NCBI RefSeq assembly: GCF_010731795.1
Contig: NZ_AP022591.1
Coordinates: 2,728,001 to 2,792,000, forward strand
Origin: Mycolicibacterium celeriflavum
GTDB taxonomy: Bacteria > Actinomycetota > Actinomycetes > Mycobacteriales > Mycobacteriaceae
Length of the DNA stretch: 64,000 nucleotides
Reading direction: 5' to 3'
Shown here: positions 1 to 8,725 of the stretch, piece by piece
Layout: every line of letters begins with the position of its first letter
Position numbering within the stretch: position 1 is the stretch's first letter
The notes under the pieces: generated by a model
The model's database searches: none
What the model saw: the letters and a program-made list of their open reading frames with translations, nothing else
What the model was told of the DNA's origin: nothing
Position numbers and translations under genes: made by a program

Positions 1-837
1 GGCGTGGAGATAGGCGGCGTAGACCACCCACGCGATGAACGACACCGTCTCCTTGGGATCCCAGCCCCAGTAGCGGCCCCACGCCTCCTCGGCCCAGATC
101 GCACCGAAGATGACGCCGAAGCCGAACACCGGGAACGCGAAGATCGTGGTGCGATAGGCGATGCGGTCGAGGGTCTGCGGATCGGGAAGGCGGTGCACGA
201 CGCGGGCGAGCACCCCGTCAGCGCCGGGCTCGCCGAACCGCGACATCTTCATCAGGAACAAGATGCTGGCGACGCCGGCCACCAGGAACACCCCCGAGCC
301 CAGGCTGACCACCGAGACATGGATGGGCAGCCAGTAGGACTGCAGCGCGGGCATCACCGGCGCGGCGTTGGTGTACAGCCAGCGGCCGGAGATCGTCAGC
401 AGGATCAGCACCGGAACGAGCACGAACACCCACAGCGACCGGTACTGAGGGCGACGCAGCACCACCGCCGCGGCGACCAGCCCGCAGAAGCTGGTCAGGT
501 TGATGAACTCGTACATGTTGCCCCACGGCACCCGCGAGGTGGCCAGGCCGCGCAGCACGATGCAGCCCAGCAGCAGGCCGATCCCGAGGTAGGTGAGCGC
601 GAGGCCGGCGCCGCCGATGCGCTCGTCGACGGGGCGCTTGGGGGTGTCGGCGACGACGCCGGGCGCGGCGCTGTCGGCGCCCACTCCGACCAGCTCGCGG
701 GTCTCGGCCTTACGGCTGCGGTGGTACGCCAACTCGATCGCGAGCAGCAGCAGCGCACCCACCAGGACCAGCACCGATGAGGTGAACGCCCAGTCCGAAT
801 ACCGGGCCAAGCCGATGTCGATCTGCTCGGAATTCAT
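1..837 (-). CDS. ccsB: Cytochrome c biogenesis protein CcsB/ResC (3' end cut by window edge)
   Basis: System II cytochrome c maturation: with ResB it forms the membrane complex that carries heme outward and attaches it to apocytochrome c. The 279 visible codons give an N-terminal membrane segment after MNSEQIDIGLARYSDWAF, several further hydrophobic segments, and near the window edge the tryptophan-rich heme-handling motif WGRYWGWDPKE. The C-terminus lies beyond base 1. The ATG (835-837) overlaps the resB stop by 4 bp (ATGA), so translation is probably coupled. Matches the gene called ccsA in M. tuberculosis (Rv0529). Family assignment is firm. Confidence 0.93.
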   Translation of the reverse strand, partial: MNSEQIDIGLARYSDWAFTSSVLVLVGALLLLAIELAYHRSRKAETRELVGVGADSAAPGVVADTPKRPVDERIGGAGLALTYLGIGLLLGCIVLRGLATSRVPWGNMYEFINLTSFCGLVAAAVVLRRPQYRSLWVFVLVPVLILLTISGRWLYTNAAPVMPALQSYWLPIHVSVVSLGSGVFLVAGVASILFLMKMSRFGEPGADGVLARVVHRLPDPQTLDRIAYRTTIFAFPVFGFGVIFGAIWAEEAWGRYWGWDPKETVSFIAWVVYAAYLHA

Positions 838-2420
838 GTGACTCTCTCTCCTGCGGGCTGCGCCGACGTCGCATCGGGAAGGAGGCGCTGTGTCAGCCGC
901 TCGAACTCATCACCCCAGCCGGAGTTGTCGGTACGCGCCAGCCCGCCCAGCTCGACGGTTACCGTACCCGGACGTGCGGGGCTGATCCGAATCCAGACGC
1001 GGCGCCGGCGCACCACCAGCGACACGAGCAGGCCGGCCATCATGGTCAGCGCGAACACCAGCACCCACACCTGGGCCGGGTCGTGGGACACCTGCACGTT
1101 GATGAACGGCACGGCGCCGTCGAACCGCACCACGGTGCCGTCGTCGAGGCGCGTCGACTCCCCCGCCCCGAGGTTGACCCGGGCCTTCTTGGTCAGCCGG
1201 CCCTGTTCGATCAGCCGCGGGTCGAGCGTGAACAGCGACTGCGGCCGGCCGGTGTCCAGGCCGGTGTCGCCGCGGTAGATGTCGACGGCGACGGCGGGGT
1301 CGTTGAGCGCGGGGAAGCTCGACGACAGCAGCGTGCCGTGCAGCTGTTCGGTCGGCGCGAACAGGCCCTGGATGGCGAGCTGGTTGTCGCGGCGTTCGTC
1401 GGCGTCGGGATAGGTGCCGCCGGGTGGATCGAACCGGTGCACGCCCGACGACAGCAGCGTCATCTGGTCGTCCGGGCGCCACTGCAGCGTCTGGGTGCGC
1501 GTCTGCCCGTCGGGAAAGGTCACGGTGAAGGTCGGTGCGTAACCGTGGCCCTGCAGATAGATCCGGTCGCCGCCGACCCGCAGAGGATGGTTGACCTTCA
1601 GGTGGTAGGGCCGCCAGGTACCGGAATCGAGGTCGGTGCCCGCTTGGTACTCGATATCGGCGGCGAACGACGTCGCCTGCCCCGTCAGCAGATAATCGGC
1701 TTGGAAGTCGTTGACCCGCAGGCAGATCGGATGCAGAGATGTGCCGTCGACGGTGTTGCCCGCGCGGAACGAGTCGAACGCCGCGGGTGACGCCGAGCAG
1801 AATCCCGGTCCGCCGTCGGCTATCACGATGACGTTGCCCTCGTAGCCGAACAACTTGCCGGCCGCCACCGCCACGAGCAGGCCGAGCAGCGAGAAGTGGA
1901 AGACGATATTGCCGAACTCCCGCAGATAGCCCTTCTCCGCGGAGATCTCGGTGATGTCGTCGTCGCGGCGAGTAGCCGTGCGCCACCCGCGCAGCCGCTC
2001 GGTGACCGTCGCCGCGAGCGCTTCGGGCTGGGCCGCCGTCTCGATGCGGTGGTGTTTGGGCAGCCGGCTCAGATTCCGCGGCGCCGCCACGGGGGTCGCC
2101 CGCATGCTGCGGAAGTGTTCGAGCAGCCGCGGGGTCAGGCAGCCGACGAGCGAGATGAACAGCAGGACATAGATCGCGGTGAACCAGAAGCTGGAGAACA
2201 CGTCGAAGGCCTGCAGGCGGTCCAGCCACGGCCCGATCGTCGGATGTTCGGCGATGTACTGGTCGACCTTGGACTCGTTGAGGCTGCGCTGGGGCAGCAG
2301 CGCGCCGGGGATCGCCGCGAGCGCCAGCAGGAACAGCAGCACCAGCGCGGTACCCATCGACGTCAGCGTCCGCCAGGTGTTGCGTAACAGCGCGATTGCT
2401 TTCTGCGCGATCCCGCTCAT
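834..2420 (-). CDS. resB: Cytochrome c biogenesis protein ResB
   Basis: Partner of CcsB in system II cytochrome c maturation. The 528-residue protein opens MSGIAQKAIALLRNTWRTL, then a membrane segment (about 22-42), a second near 85-105 (FTAIYVLLFISLVGCLTPR), a third near 160-180, a large extracytoplasmic domain, and a last segment near 455-475 followed by a cytoplasmic tail. This is the usual ResB layout. The start was chosen because its ATG overlaps the ccdA stop (ATGA at 2417-2420). The frame stays open upstream, but that extension only mirrors ccdA. Corresponds to Rv0528. Confidence 0.93.
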   Translation of the reverse strand: MSGIAQKAIALLRNTWRTLTSMGTALVLLFLLALAAIPGALLPQRSLNESKVDQYIAEHPTIGPWLDRLQAFDVFSSFWFTAIYVLLFISLVGCLTPRLLEHFRSMRATPVAAPRNLSRLPKHHRIETAAQPEALAATVTERLRGWRTATRRDDDITEISAEKGYLREFGNIVFHFSLLGLLVAVAAGKLFGYEGNVIVIADGGPGFCSASPAAFDSFRAGNTVDGTSLHPICLRVNDFQADYLLTGQATSFAADIEYQAGTDLDSGTWRPYHLKVNHPLRVGGDRIYLQGHGYAPTFTVTFPDGQTRTQTLQWRPDDQMTLLSSGVHRFDPPGGTYPDADERRDNQLAIQGLFAPTEQLHGTLLSSSFPALNDPAVAVDIYRGDTGLDTGRPQSLFTLDPRLIEQGRLTKKARVNLGAGESTRLDDGTVVRFDGAVPFINVQVSHDPAQVWVLVFALTMMAGLLVSLVVRRRRVWIRISPARPGTVTVELGGLARTDNSGWGDEFERLTQRLLPDATSAQPAGERVT

Positions 2421-3256
2421 ATCGGCAACGTCACGTCGGACACGAACGCGTCGCGCACCCAGGACACGAAGTCGTTCCACACACCGGTCACCAGCGCGGT
2501 ACCGACCAGGATCAGCAGTACGCCGCCGACGATCTGGATGGTGCGGGTGTGCCGTCGCAGCCACGCCAGCCCCTGCACGGCGCGCGCCGACCCGAACGCC
2601 AACAGCACGAACGGGAGGCCCAGGCCCAGGCAGTAGGCGATGACGAGCGCGACGCCGCGGGCGACGTTGCTGCCGTCGATCGCCGAGGCCACCGCGATTA
2701 CCCCGGTCAGCGTCGGCCCGAGGCACGGCGTCCACCCGAGCGCGAACACCGCGCCCAGCAGCGGGGCGCCGCCGAGCGTGGAGATCTGCCGCGGGGTGAA
2801 CCGCGCCTCGCGCTGCAGGGCGGGGATCAACCCGACGAACACCAGCCCCATCACGATCGTCACCACGCCGCCGATGCGCTGCAGCAGAAGCTGATTGGTG
2901 ATCAGCGACGTGGTCATGCCGAGTACCGCGACCGTGCCCAGCACGAACACGACCGTGAACCCGGCGACGAACAAGGCGGCGGCGCCCGCCACCCGCAGCC
3001 GCGTCGTCTTCGCCGAGACCGACGTTTTGGCGGATTCTGGCCGCAATTTTCCGCCAGAACGTCGGTTTCGGCCAGCCAGGACGGGGGTGTCCTCCGCGTC
3101 GACCCCGACGACCGCGGCCAGATACGACAGGTAGCCCGGCACCAGCGGCACCACGCATGGCGAGGCGAATGACACCAGTCCGGCCAGCGCGCTGACCAGC
3201 AACGCCAGCAGCACCGGGCCACCCGCGATCAACTGATCGATCTGGTCGAGGCTCAC
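2417..3256 (-). CDS. ccdA: Thiol-disulfide transporter CcdA, with a palindromic-repeat insertion
   Basis: Membrane protein of the DsbD/CcdA family that passes electrons from cytoplasmic thioredoxin to extracytoplasmic thiol proteins, here presumably the thioredoxin-like lipoprotein encoded just upstream. It has six membrane segments and the two expected cysteines, Cys34 in FASPCVVP and Cys178 in GWTPCLGP. Residues about 62-82, in the loop after the second helix, are basic and foreign-looking (GRNRRSGGKLRPESAKTSVS) and are encoded exactly by a palindromic repeat (3012-3072). The M. tuberculosis protein, as I recall it, is about 20 residues shorter and lacks this stretch. GTG start overlaps the previous stop (GTGA). 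Confidence 0.93.
   Translation of the reverse strand: MSLDQIDQLIAGGPVLLALLVSALAGLVSFASPCVVPLVPGYLSYLAAVVGVDAEDTPVLAGRNRRSGGKLRPESAKTSVSAKTTRLRVAGAAALFVAGFTVVFVLGTVAVLGMTTSLITNQLLLQRIGGVVTIVMGLVFVGLIPALQREARFTPRQISTLGGAPLLGAVFALGWTPCLGPTLTGVIAVASAIDGSNVARGVALVIAYCLGLGLPFVLLAFGSARAVQGLAWLRRHTRTIQIVGGVLLILVGTALVTGVWNDFVSWVRDAFVSDVTLPI
3012..3072. repeat. Palindromic repeat, family A, copy 1 (inside ccdA)
   Basis: Two 23-bp arms (3012-3034 and 3050-3072) match as an inverted repeat at 21 of 23 positions around a 15-bp centre. The arm core reads ACCGACGTTTTGGCGGA. The element keeps the ccdA frame open and encodes about 21 residues. A diverged relative lies at 34149-34207. It resembles a REP- or MITE-like unit; I know no name for it. 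Confidence 0.75.
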
Positions 3257-3849
3257 GTCCTCGGCTCCGCTTCGCGCGCAAGGCGTTCCACGACCGGCTG
3301 CAGATCCTCGGCGAGAAGTTCGCGCAGGAACACCGCGGCGACCCGGTGCTGCCGGTCCAGCACCACCGTCGACGGGATGACCGTCGTCGGGTACCGGCCG
3401 CCGAATGCGATCATGGTCCGCATCGCCGGGTCGTAGATCGAGGGGAAGGTGATTTTCCGGTCGACGATGAAGTCGACCGCGGCGTCACGATTGTTGTCCC
3501 GGACGTCGATGCCGAGGAATGCCACACCGAGGTGACGCGTGTTGTCGTAAACCCGCTGCAGCTGGGTGATTTCGGTACGGCACGGTCCGCACCACTGCCC
3601 CCACACGTTGAGCACCACTACCTTGCCCGCGAAGTCGTCGAGGGAAATGGTCTTCGCCGGGTCCATCAGGTCGGGACCGCTCAGCGGGCCGGGGCGGCCG
3701 CGCTCCTGCGGCGGGTCGTAGAAAATGTCGGTCTGCCCGCCGGGCGCGACGAACTCGAAAGTGCCGCCCTGAGCGACCGCGTCGTCGCCGGTGGAGCAGC
3801 CGGCGAGCGCGACGACCGCCGCGCACGCCAGAAGCAACCGCAGCTTCAC
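3253..3849 (-). CDS. TlpA/ResA-like thioredoxin-fold lipoprotein
   Basis: Extracytoplasmic thiol-disulfide oxidoreductase, likely the reductant of the apocytochrome c CXXCH motif in this pathway. The 198-residue protein has a lipoprotein signal with lipobox LAGC (Cys18), then a TlpA-like fold with active site WCGPC (Cys87, Cys90) and the cis-proline region YPTTVIPSTVVLD. The GTG start (3847-3849) was chosen because it directly precedes the signal peptide and overlaps the phosphatase stop as GTGA; the longer open frame upstream mirrors the phosphatase gene. It overlaps ccdA at its other end. Corresponds to Rv0526. Confidence 0.9.
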   Translation of the reverse strand: MKLRLLLACAAVVALAGCSTGDDAVAQGGTFEFVAPGGQTDIFYDPPQERGRPGPLSGPDLMDPAKTISLDDFAGKVVVLNVWGQWCGPCRTEITQLQRVYDNTRHLGVAFLGIDVRDNNRDAAVDFIVDRKITFPSIYDPAMRTMIAFGGRYPTTVIPSTVVLDRQHRVAAVFLRELLAEDLQPVVERLAREAEPRT

Positions 3850-4466
3850 TGCCCGGCCAACTCCGCGTAGCTCCAGCCGACGTAGGTGTCGCCGTGAAAG
3901 TAGAACGAGGTGAGCGAAGCCAGGTTGCACAGCCGGCGGGTCGGAAAGTGGTGCAGCGCATGACCGGTCATCGACCGGCGCAATGTCTCGACGGGAAGTT
4001 GGTGGCTCACGCACACCGCCTCGTGGCCCGCCGCCTTGGCCCTGGCGCGATGCACCGCGGCGGTCATCCGCTCGGCGATCTCGCGGTACGGCTCCCCCCA
4101 GGACGGTGTTCGCGGATTACGCAGGTGCCACCAGTTGCGGGGGTCGCGCAGCGCGCCGTCGCCCGGCGAGACCCGTTGCCCCTGGAAGATATTCAGTGAC
4201 TCGATCAACCCGTCGTCGGTGTCGACCGACAGGCCCAGGCCCGCCGCGATGGGACCCGCGGTCTCTTGTGCCCGCTCCAACGGCGAGGCCACCACATAGA
4301 CGATGTCGCGCGACGACAGCCAGTCCGCGACCGCCTGCGCCTGCGCCCGGCCCCGCTCGGAGAGGTGATAGTCCGGCAGGCGGCCGTACAGGATCTTGTC
4401 GGGGTTGTGCACCTCGCCGTGCCGCATCACGTGCACCACGGTCTTCACGACCTCGGTGCTCGTCAT
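3846..4466 (-). CDS. Histidine phosphatase family protein (phosphoglycerate mutase-like)
   Basis: A 206-residue protein of the histidine phosphatase superfamily. The phospho-accepting motif LxRHGE appears as [10 protein letters not shown] near residue 14, with a second conserved arginine in [12 protein letters not shown] and the later histidine in CVSHQLPVE. The substrate cannot be read from sequence, and phosphoglycerate mutase activity is unlikely because gpm1 is elsewhere in this window. It lies between hemL and the thioredoxin-like gene with 4-bp overlaps on both sides, so it belongs to the heme/cytochrome c transcription unit. Corresponds to Rv0525. Confidence 0.88.
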   Translation of the reverse strand: MTSTEVVKTVVHVMRHGEVHNPDKILYGRLPDYHLSERGRAQAQAVADWLSSRDIVYVVASPLERAQETAGPIAAGLGLSVDTDDGLIESLNIFQGQRVSPGDGALRDPRNWWHLRNPRTPSWGEPYREIAERMTAAVHRARAKAAGHEAVCVSHQLPVETLRRSMTGHALHHFPTRRLCNLASLTSFYFHGDTYVGWSYAELAGQ

Positions 4467-5767
4467 GCCGGTTGCTCGGCTTCCGCCGCGGCACGCGTGG
4501 CGCCTGGCAGGGCGGCGGCGATGCGGTCGAACGCGTCGTCGTCCAAAGCTGTTGAGACAAACCAGGTCTCAAAAGCACTCGGTGGCGGGTACACGCCGGC
4601 GTCGAGCAATGCGTGGAAGAACGCCGGGAAGCGCCATGTCTCAGACGCTCGCGCCGACGCGAAATCGGTCACCGACTCGTCGGTGAAGAACACACTGAAC
4701 ATGTTGCCGGCGCGGGGAATCCGGTGCGCCACGCCGGCTTCGGTCAACGCCCGGCCCAGCAGCTCGGTCAAGCGGTCGGCGTTGGCGTCGAGTTGGGCGT
4801 AGGTGGCATCGTCCGCGGCGCGCAGCGTAGCAAGGCCCGCCGCCATCGCGACCGGGTTTCCCGACAGCGTGCCCGCCTGATACACCGGCCCCAACGGGGC
4901 CAGCCGATCCATCACCTCGGCCCGGCCGCCGAACGCGGCGGCCGGCAATCCACCGCTCATCACCTTGCCGAAGGTGAACAGGTCGGCGTCGACGGGATCG
5001 ATGCCGTACCAGCCCGACCGGCTGACCCGGAACCCCGTCATGACCTCGTCGACGATCAGCAGCGCGCCATGTTCGGCGGTGATCCGGCGCAGCGCGGCGT
5101 TGAAGCCGGGCAGCGGCGGGACGGTACCCATGTTGCCGGGGCTGGCCTCGGTGATCACGCAGGCGATTTCGTCGCCGAACCGGCCGAAGATCTCCTCCAC
5201 CGCAGCGACGTTGTTGTACGGCAGCACGATCGTGTCGGCGGCCGCGGCGCCGGTCACCCCGGGTGACGACGGCAGCCCGAGCGTGGCGACGCCGGAGCCC
5301 GCGTCGGCCAACAGCGCGTCGCTGTGGCCGTGGTAGCAGCCGGAGAACTTCACGATCTTGGCCCGGCCCGTGTAGCCGCGGGCCAACCGGATCGCGCTCA
5401 TCGTGGACTCGGTGCCGGAGTTCACCAGCCGTAACCGTTCGACCGGCGCGACCCGGCCGACGATTTCTGCGGCCAGTTCCGACTCCGAGGGGGTGGGGGC
5501 GCCGAACGAGAGGCCGTCGGACACCACCCGCTGCACCGCCGCGACCACGTCAGGATGCGCATGGCCGAGGATCATCGGCCCCCATGAGCAGACCAGGTCG
5601 ACGTAGCGGTTGCCGTCGGCGTCGGTCAGCCAGCAGCCGCTGGCCGAGGTGATGAACCGCGGGGTGCCACCCACCGAGGTGAATGCCCGCACCGGCGAGT
5701 TGACGCCGCCGGGGATGAGGGCGCACGCGTCGGCGAAGAGTTTCGCGGAGACGTCGGTGCTCGACAT
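4463..5767 (-). CDS. hemL: Glutamate-1-semialdehyde 2,1-aminomutase
   Basis: PLP enzyme converting glutamate-1-semialdehyde to 5-aminolevulinate, the second step of the C5 heme pathway whose first enzyme, HemA, is encoded at 19334-20677. Family marks: [11 protein letters not shown] near residue 19, [18 protein letters not shown] near 115-132, the PLP aspartate in [12 protein letters not shown], and the Schiff-base lysine in [10 protein letters not shown] (Lys268 from the ATG). Length (434 residues) is normal. An in-frame GTG two codons upstream (5771-5773) is an equally possible start. The stop overlaps the phosphatase start (ATGA). Confidence 0.96.
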   Translation of the reverse strand: MSSTDVSAKLFADACALIPGGVNSPVRAFTSVGGTPRFITSASGCWLTDADGNRYVDLVCSWGPMILGHAHPDVVAAVQRVVSDGLSFGAPTPSESELAAEIVGRVAPVERLRLVNSGTESTMSAIRLARGYTGRAKIVKFSGCYHGHSDALLADAGSGVATLGLPSSPGVTGAAAADTIVLPYNNVAAVEEIFGRFGDEIACVITEASPGNMGTVPPLPGFNAALRRITAEHGALLIVDEVMTGFRVSRSGWYGIDPVDADLFTFGKVMSGGLPAAAFGGRAEVMDRLAPLGPVYQAGTLSGNPVAMAAGLATLRAADDATYAQLDANADRLTELLGRALTEAGVAHRIPRAGNMFSVFFTDESVTDFASARASETWRFPAFFHALLDAGVYPPPSAFETWFVSTALDDDAFDRIAAALPGATRAAAEAEQPA

Positions 5768-5819
5768 GGCCACCAGTGTCCCAGCAGGCTCGAAACCGTC
5801 AACTACAGGGTGTAGTGGC

Positions 5820-6203
5820 TCAACCGGGAGTCAGCGCGAACGTGGGGTGATCGGCATCGGAGGGCAGCTGCTTCCAGTAGGCCTCGACGACGTTGCCCGC
5901 CAGCGGCCGGTAGGCGGCGATGATCGGCCCGCGCTGGCCCACCGGCACCTCCGTGGCCACGTACGTCACGTCGCCGAGCTTGACGTGCGGATCGGCGCGG
6001 ACGTTCTTCACCCACTCGGCCTCGCCTCGGGTGGACACCAGATACTTGACGCCGTCGACCTCGGGGACCACCACCGGGATCTGTTGCGGCTGCTTGCTGA
6101 CGCGCTTGGTCACCGTCAGGGTCTGGCTGTTGCCGACTCCGGTCGCCATCGCGAACTTGTTGAAGATTTTGCGCACGAACCACGGAGGCTTGAGGTAGGC
6201 CAT
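5820..6203 (-). CDS. Deazaflavin (F420)-dependent nitroreductase family protein
   Basis: A 127-residue protein of the DUF385/DDN family, whose members bind F420 or act as quinone or nitro reductases at the membrane. It begins [16 protein letters not shown]; the core [20 protein letters not shown] followed by a short strand-rich tail is typical. The ATG at 6201-6203 was chosen because further upstream the frame runs into the divergent gene. That neighbour is a second DDN-family gene starting about 22 bp away in the opposite direction, so the pair may be an inverted duplication or share a promoter. The substrate is unknown. Confidence 0.8.
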   Translation of the reverse strand: MAYLKPPWFVRKIFNKFAMATGVGNSQTLTVTKRVSKQPQQIPVVVPEVDGVKYLVSTRGEAEWVKNVRADPHVKLGDVTYVATEVPVGQRGPIIAAYRPLAGNVVEAYWKQLPSDADHPTFALTPG

Positions 6204-6225
6204 GGCCTCGAGTTTGATGGTCGAC

Positions 6226-6606
6226 ATGCAGCTACCGCAATGGCTGGCCCGATTCAACCGGCACGTCACCAATCCGATCCAGCGGCTGTGGGCGGGTTGG
6301 GCGCCGACGTTCGGCATCCTCGAACACGTCGGCCGCAAATCGGGCAAGCCGTATCGCACCCCGTTGACGGTCTTCTCCACCGACGACGGCGTGGCCATCC
6401 TGCTGACGTACGGGCCCGACCGCGACTGGCTGAAGAACGTCACCGCCGCGGACGGCGCGCGGATGAAGCGCTACGGCAGGACCGTCGAGCTGCGCGATCC
6501 CCGTGTGATGCCCAAAGCCGAGGCGGCACCGTCGGTGACGGGTTTGTGGCGGCCGATCTTCGCCCGCTTGCCGTTCGAACAAGCCGTGCTGCTGACGCGG
6601 GTGTAG
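6226..6606 (+). CDS. Deazaflavin (F420)-dependent nitroreductase family protein
   Basis: Second DDN/DUF385-type protein, 126 residues from the chosen ATG. It carries the family signature GILEHVGRKSGKPYRTPLTV (near 24-43), the part that contacts the F420 phosphate and deazaflavin in known members, then LLTYGPDRDWLKNVTAADGA. The start is uncertain: in-frame ATGs lie at 6202 and 6217, and the one at 6202 has a GAGG-like ribosome site but would overlap the divergent gene. The 3' end is 8 bp from the convergent GntR gene stop. Confidence 0.78.
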   Translation: MQLPQWLARFNRHVTNPIQRLWAGWAPTFGILEHVGRKSGKPYRTPLTVFSTDDGVAILLTYGPDRDWLKNVTAADGARMKRYGRTVELRDPRVMPKAEAAPSVTGLWRPIFARLPFEQAVLLTRV

Positions 6607-6614
6607 CTGCTCGA

Positions 6615-7301
6615 CTACGTCGACGTCTCGTCCGACAATTCGAACTCGCTCAGGATCTCGTCGATGAAGCCGCCGGCTTCGAGCGCGGCGGATTCGACGT
6701 CGCCCGCCGCGATCGCCTCGACCAGGCGGCTGTGATCCATCACGGCCGTGGCAGGTTCGTCGGCTGCGGTCGCGACACTGGCCATCACCACCTCGGTGAG
6801 GCCGCGGTACAGCTCGATCAGCACGACGTTGTGCGAACTGCGCACCACCGCGACATGGAATTCGGTGTCCGCGCGGGCGAAGGCCTCGGGATCGTCGGAC
6901 GGGGCGATCTGGTCCCGACGTTTCAGCAGTGCCCGTAGGTCGTCGAGGTCCGCAGAGGTTCGGGCCCGGGCGGCCAGACGGGCACCCTCCACTTCAAGGC
7001 AGGGCCTCACCTGCAGCACTTCCCGCAACTCGGTTCCGCAGAGTCGACGCAGAGCACCCGATACCTCGCTGGTCGCCCGGACGTACGTGCCGTCACCTTG
7101 GCGGACCTCCAACAAGCCGCTGTGCGCCAACGCCCGTACCGCCTCCCGCACGGTGTTGCGCCCGACGCCGAGCGCTGCTGCGAGCTCCGGCTCGGTGGGA
7201 ATGCGGGAGTTCACCGGCCATGCGCCCGACGCCACGGATGCTCGCAGCTGCTCAATGGCCTGGTCGACCAGACCGGTCCTGCGGGTCGTAGCGAGCGTCA
7301 C
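6615..7301 (-). CDS. GntR/FadR-family transcriptional regulator
   Basis: A 228-residue FadR-type regulator. A winged helix-turn-helix occupies residues about 10-78 (IPTEPELAAALGVGRNTVREAVRAL, wing GDGTYV), and a helical FCD effector domain about 90-215 carries the metal/ligand histidines (FHVAV, MDHSRLVEAI). The GTG start at 7299-7301 is the first plausible one. It is divergent from an MFS exporter 28 bp away and probably controls it and itself. A short inverted repeat in the gap (7315-7331) is a candidate operator. The effector is unknown. Confidence 0.9.
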   Translation of the reverse strand: MTLATTRRTGLVDQAIEQLRASVASGAWPVNSRIPTEPELAAALGVGRNTVREAVRALAHSGLLEVRQGDGTYVRATSEVSGALRRLCGTELREVLQVRPCLEVEGARLAARARTSADLDDLRALLKRRDQIAPSDDPEAFARADTEFHVAVVRSSHNVVLIELYRGLTEVVMASVATAADEPATAVMDHSRLVEAIAAGDVESAALEAGGFIDEILSEFELSDETST

Positions 7302-7314
7302 ACATTCTCCGTTT

Positions 7315-7331
7315 CATCCGATCATAGGATG
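7315..7331. promoter_or_regulatory. Candidate GntR operator
   Basis: Inverted repeat CATCC-N7-GGATG in the gap between the divergent GntR and MFS genes, overlapping the proposed MFS start. The position fits an autoregulatory operator. The arms are only 5 bp, so this is suggestive. Confidence 0.35.
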
Positions 7332-8594
7332 TATGAGACTCTACTAGATGTGACTTCCAGCGGCCTCGGCAACGCCGTCGACATCGTCAGGCGGGACGCC
7401 GACGCCGTCGACCGCCTCGAGTCAGACCGGACGCCGCTGTTGGCCGGGCGGTTCCTGCTCGTCGTCGCGGTTGTGCTCACCGCACTCAATTTGCGGCCCG
7501 CGATCACCAGCATCGGACCGTTGCTGGGACCGATGCGCACATCGCTGGACGCGTCGGCCACCTGGGCAGGCGTGCTGACCACGCTGCCGGGGCTGTGCTT
7601 CGCGGGTGCTGGGCTGGCCGCGCCGGCGCTGGCCCGACGGTTCGGCTTGGGGCCGGGAATCGCGGGGGCCCTGGTGACGCTGATCGTCGGGCTCGTCGTC
7701 CGGCCGCTGGACGGGCCGTTCGTGGTGATCGGCGGAACACTCGTCGCCACGGCGGGCATCGCCCTCATCAACGTGCTGATCCCGGTGGTGATCAAGGACG
7801 CGTTCCCCGCCCAGATCGGCGTGATGACGGGTATCTACACCGCCGCGCTTCAAGGCGGCGGCGCGCTGGGGGCGGCGGTCGCGCCGATGCTCGAGCAGGT
7901 GCTTGGCGGGTGGCGGCAGGCGCTGGGCGGCTGGGCGTTGCTCGCCGCGCTGGCGTTGGCCGCCTGGCTGCTCGGGGGCAGGGATCTCGGTAGGGCCGAC
8001 ATCGGCGCCGCCGTCGAACCACGAGATCGCCCCATGATGCGCAGCGGGTTGGCCTGGATGGTGACGTTGTTCTTCGGTTGTCAGGCCTGCCTGGCGTACA
8101 TCGCGATGGGATGGCTGCCCGAAGTTCTGATCGACAGTGGCCTGACGTCGACGCATGCCGGCCTGCTCAGCGGGCTGGTCTCACTCATCGGGGTGCCGAT
8201 CGCGCTGTTCGGCTCGCCGCTGGCGGCGCGGTCGAGGAGTCAGGCCCCGTGGGTCCTTGCCCTGGGCGTGACGGGAATGACCGGCGTAGTGGGCCTGATG
8301 CTCGCACCGGCCGCGGCGCCCCTGTTGTGGAGTGCGCTGTTCGGAATTGGGTTGGGGGCCTTCTCACTTGCGTTGACCATCATCGCGCTACGAGCACGAA
8401 ACTCCGCAGATACCGCCCGGCTGTCCGGCATGGCGCAGGGCATCGGCTATCTGCTGGCCGGGATCGGTCCCTTTCTGTTCGGCCTACTACATGACGCGAC
8501 GGGCGGCTGGACCGTGCCGTGGGCGTTGGTGCTGGCCGTCTACGTCATCCAGATCGGTGCCGGGATGGTGGCGGGCCGCAACCGCTACGTCTGA
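7329..8594 (+). CDS. MFS transporter, CynX/NimT-like
   Basis: A 421-residue major facilitator with about 12 hydrophobic segments. LTALNLRPAITSIGPLLGPM near residues 54-73 resembles the opening of the cyanate/nitroimidazole (CynX/NimT) family, whose members move small anions or drugs. Later family-like stretches are MTGIYTAALQGGGALGAAVAP and FSLALTIIALRARNSADTARLSGMAQGIGYLLAG. The start is uncertain: ATG 7329 overlaps the presumed GntR operator, and GTG 7350 is an alternative. The divergent GntR gene is its probable regulator. The substrate is not predictable. Confidence 0.88.
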   Translation: MYETLLDVTSSGLGNAVDIVRRDADAVDRLESDRTPLLAGRFLLVVAVVLTALNLRPAITSIGPLLGPMRTSLDASATWAGVLTTLPGLCFAGAGLAAPALARRFGLGPGIAGALVTLIVGLVVRPLDGPFVVIGGTLVATAGIALINVLIPVVIKDAFPAQIGVMTGIYTAALQGGGALGAAVAPMLEQVLGGWRQALGGWALLAALALAAWLLGGRDLGRADIGAAVEPRDRPMMRSGLAWMVTLFFGCQACLAYIAMGWLPEVLIDSGLTSTHAGLLSGLVSLIGVPIALFGSPLAARSRSQAPWVLALGVTGMTGVVGLMLAPAAAPLLWSALFGIGLGAFSLALTIIALRARNSADTARLSGMAQGIGYLLAGIGPFLFGLLHDATGGWTVPWALVLAVYVIQIGAGMVAGRNRYV

Positions 8595-8725
8595 GAAGAC
8601 GCGTGCTTTGCCCGCGGCCGCACACGGGCCCGGTCCTCCTTTTTGACCCAATTGCACGGCGACTGGTCTTTATTTTTTTCTCGGGTATGGTCGCGCATTG
8701 ATGCGGGCCAGTGAAAGGAGAAGTT
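8595..8725 (+). promoter_or_regulatory. Gene-free stretch: 21-bp repeat copy and candidate promoter of the small basic gene
   Basis: Holds the left copy of a 21-bp direct repeat (8613-8633), then a T-rich run (8667-8679). A TATGGT box at 8686-8691 could serve as -10, about 35 bp before the GTG of the small gene, with a strong AAGGAGAA-type ribosome site at 8714-8722. The base composition is visibly more AT-rich than the surroundings. Confidence 0.4.
8613..8633 (+). repeat. 21-bp direct repeat, left copy
   Basis: Begins CGCGGCCGCACA and is identical over 21 bp to 10248-10268, which is the 3' coding end of the P450 gene. The two copies bracket the small basic gene and the two orphan ORFs. On the minus strand this copy encodes the same RARVRPR tail as the P450, followed by a stop. 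Confidence 0.7.

Noticed and set aside
2421..3281. Upstream extension of the resB frame
   Set aside because: It only mirrors ccdA in another frame; the ATGA overlap marks the real resB start.
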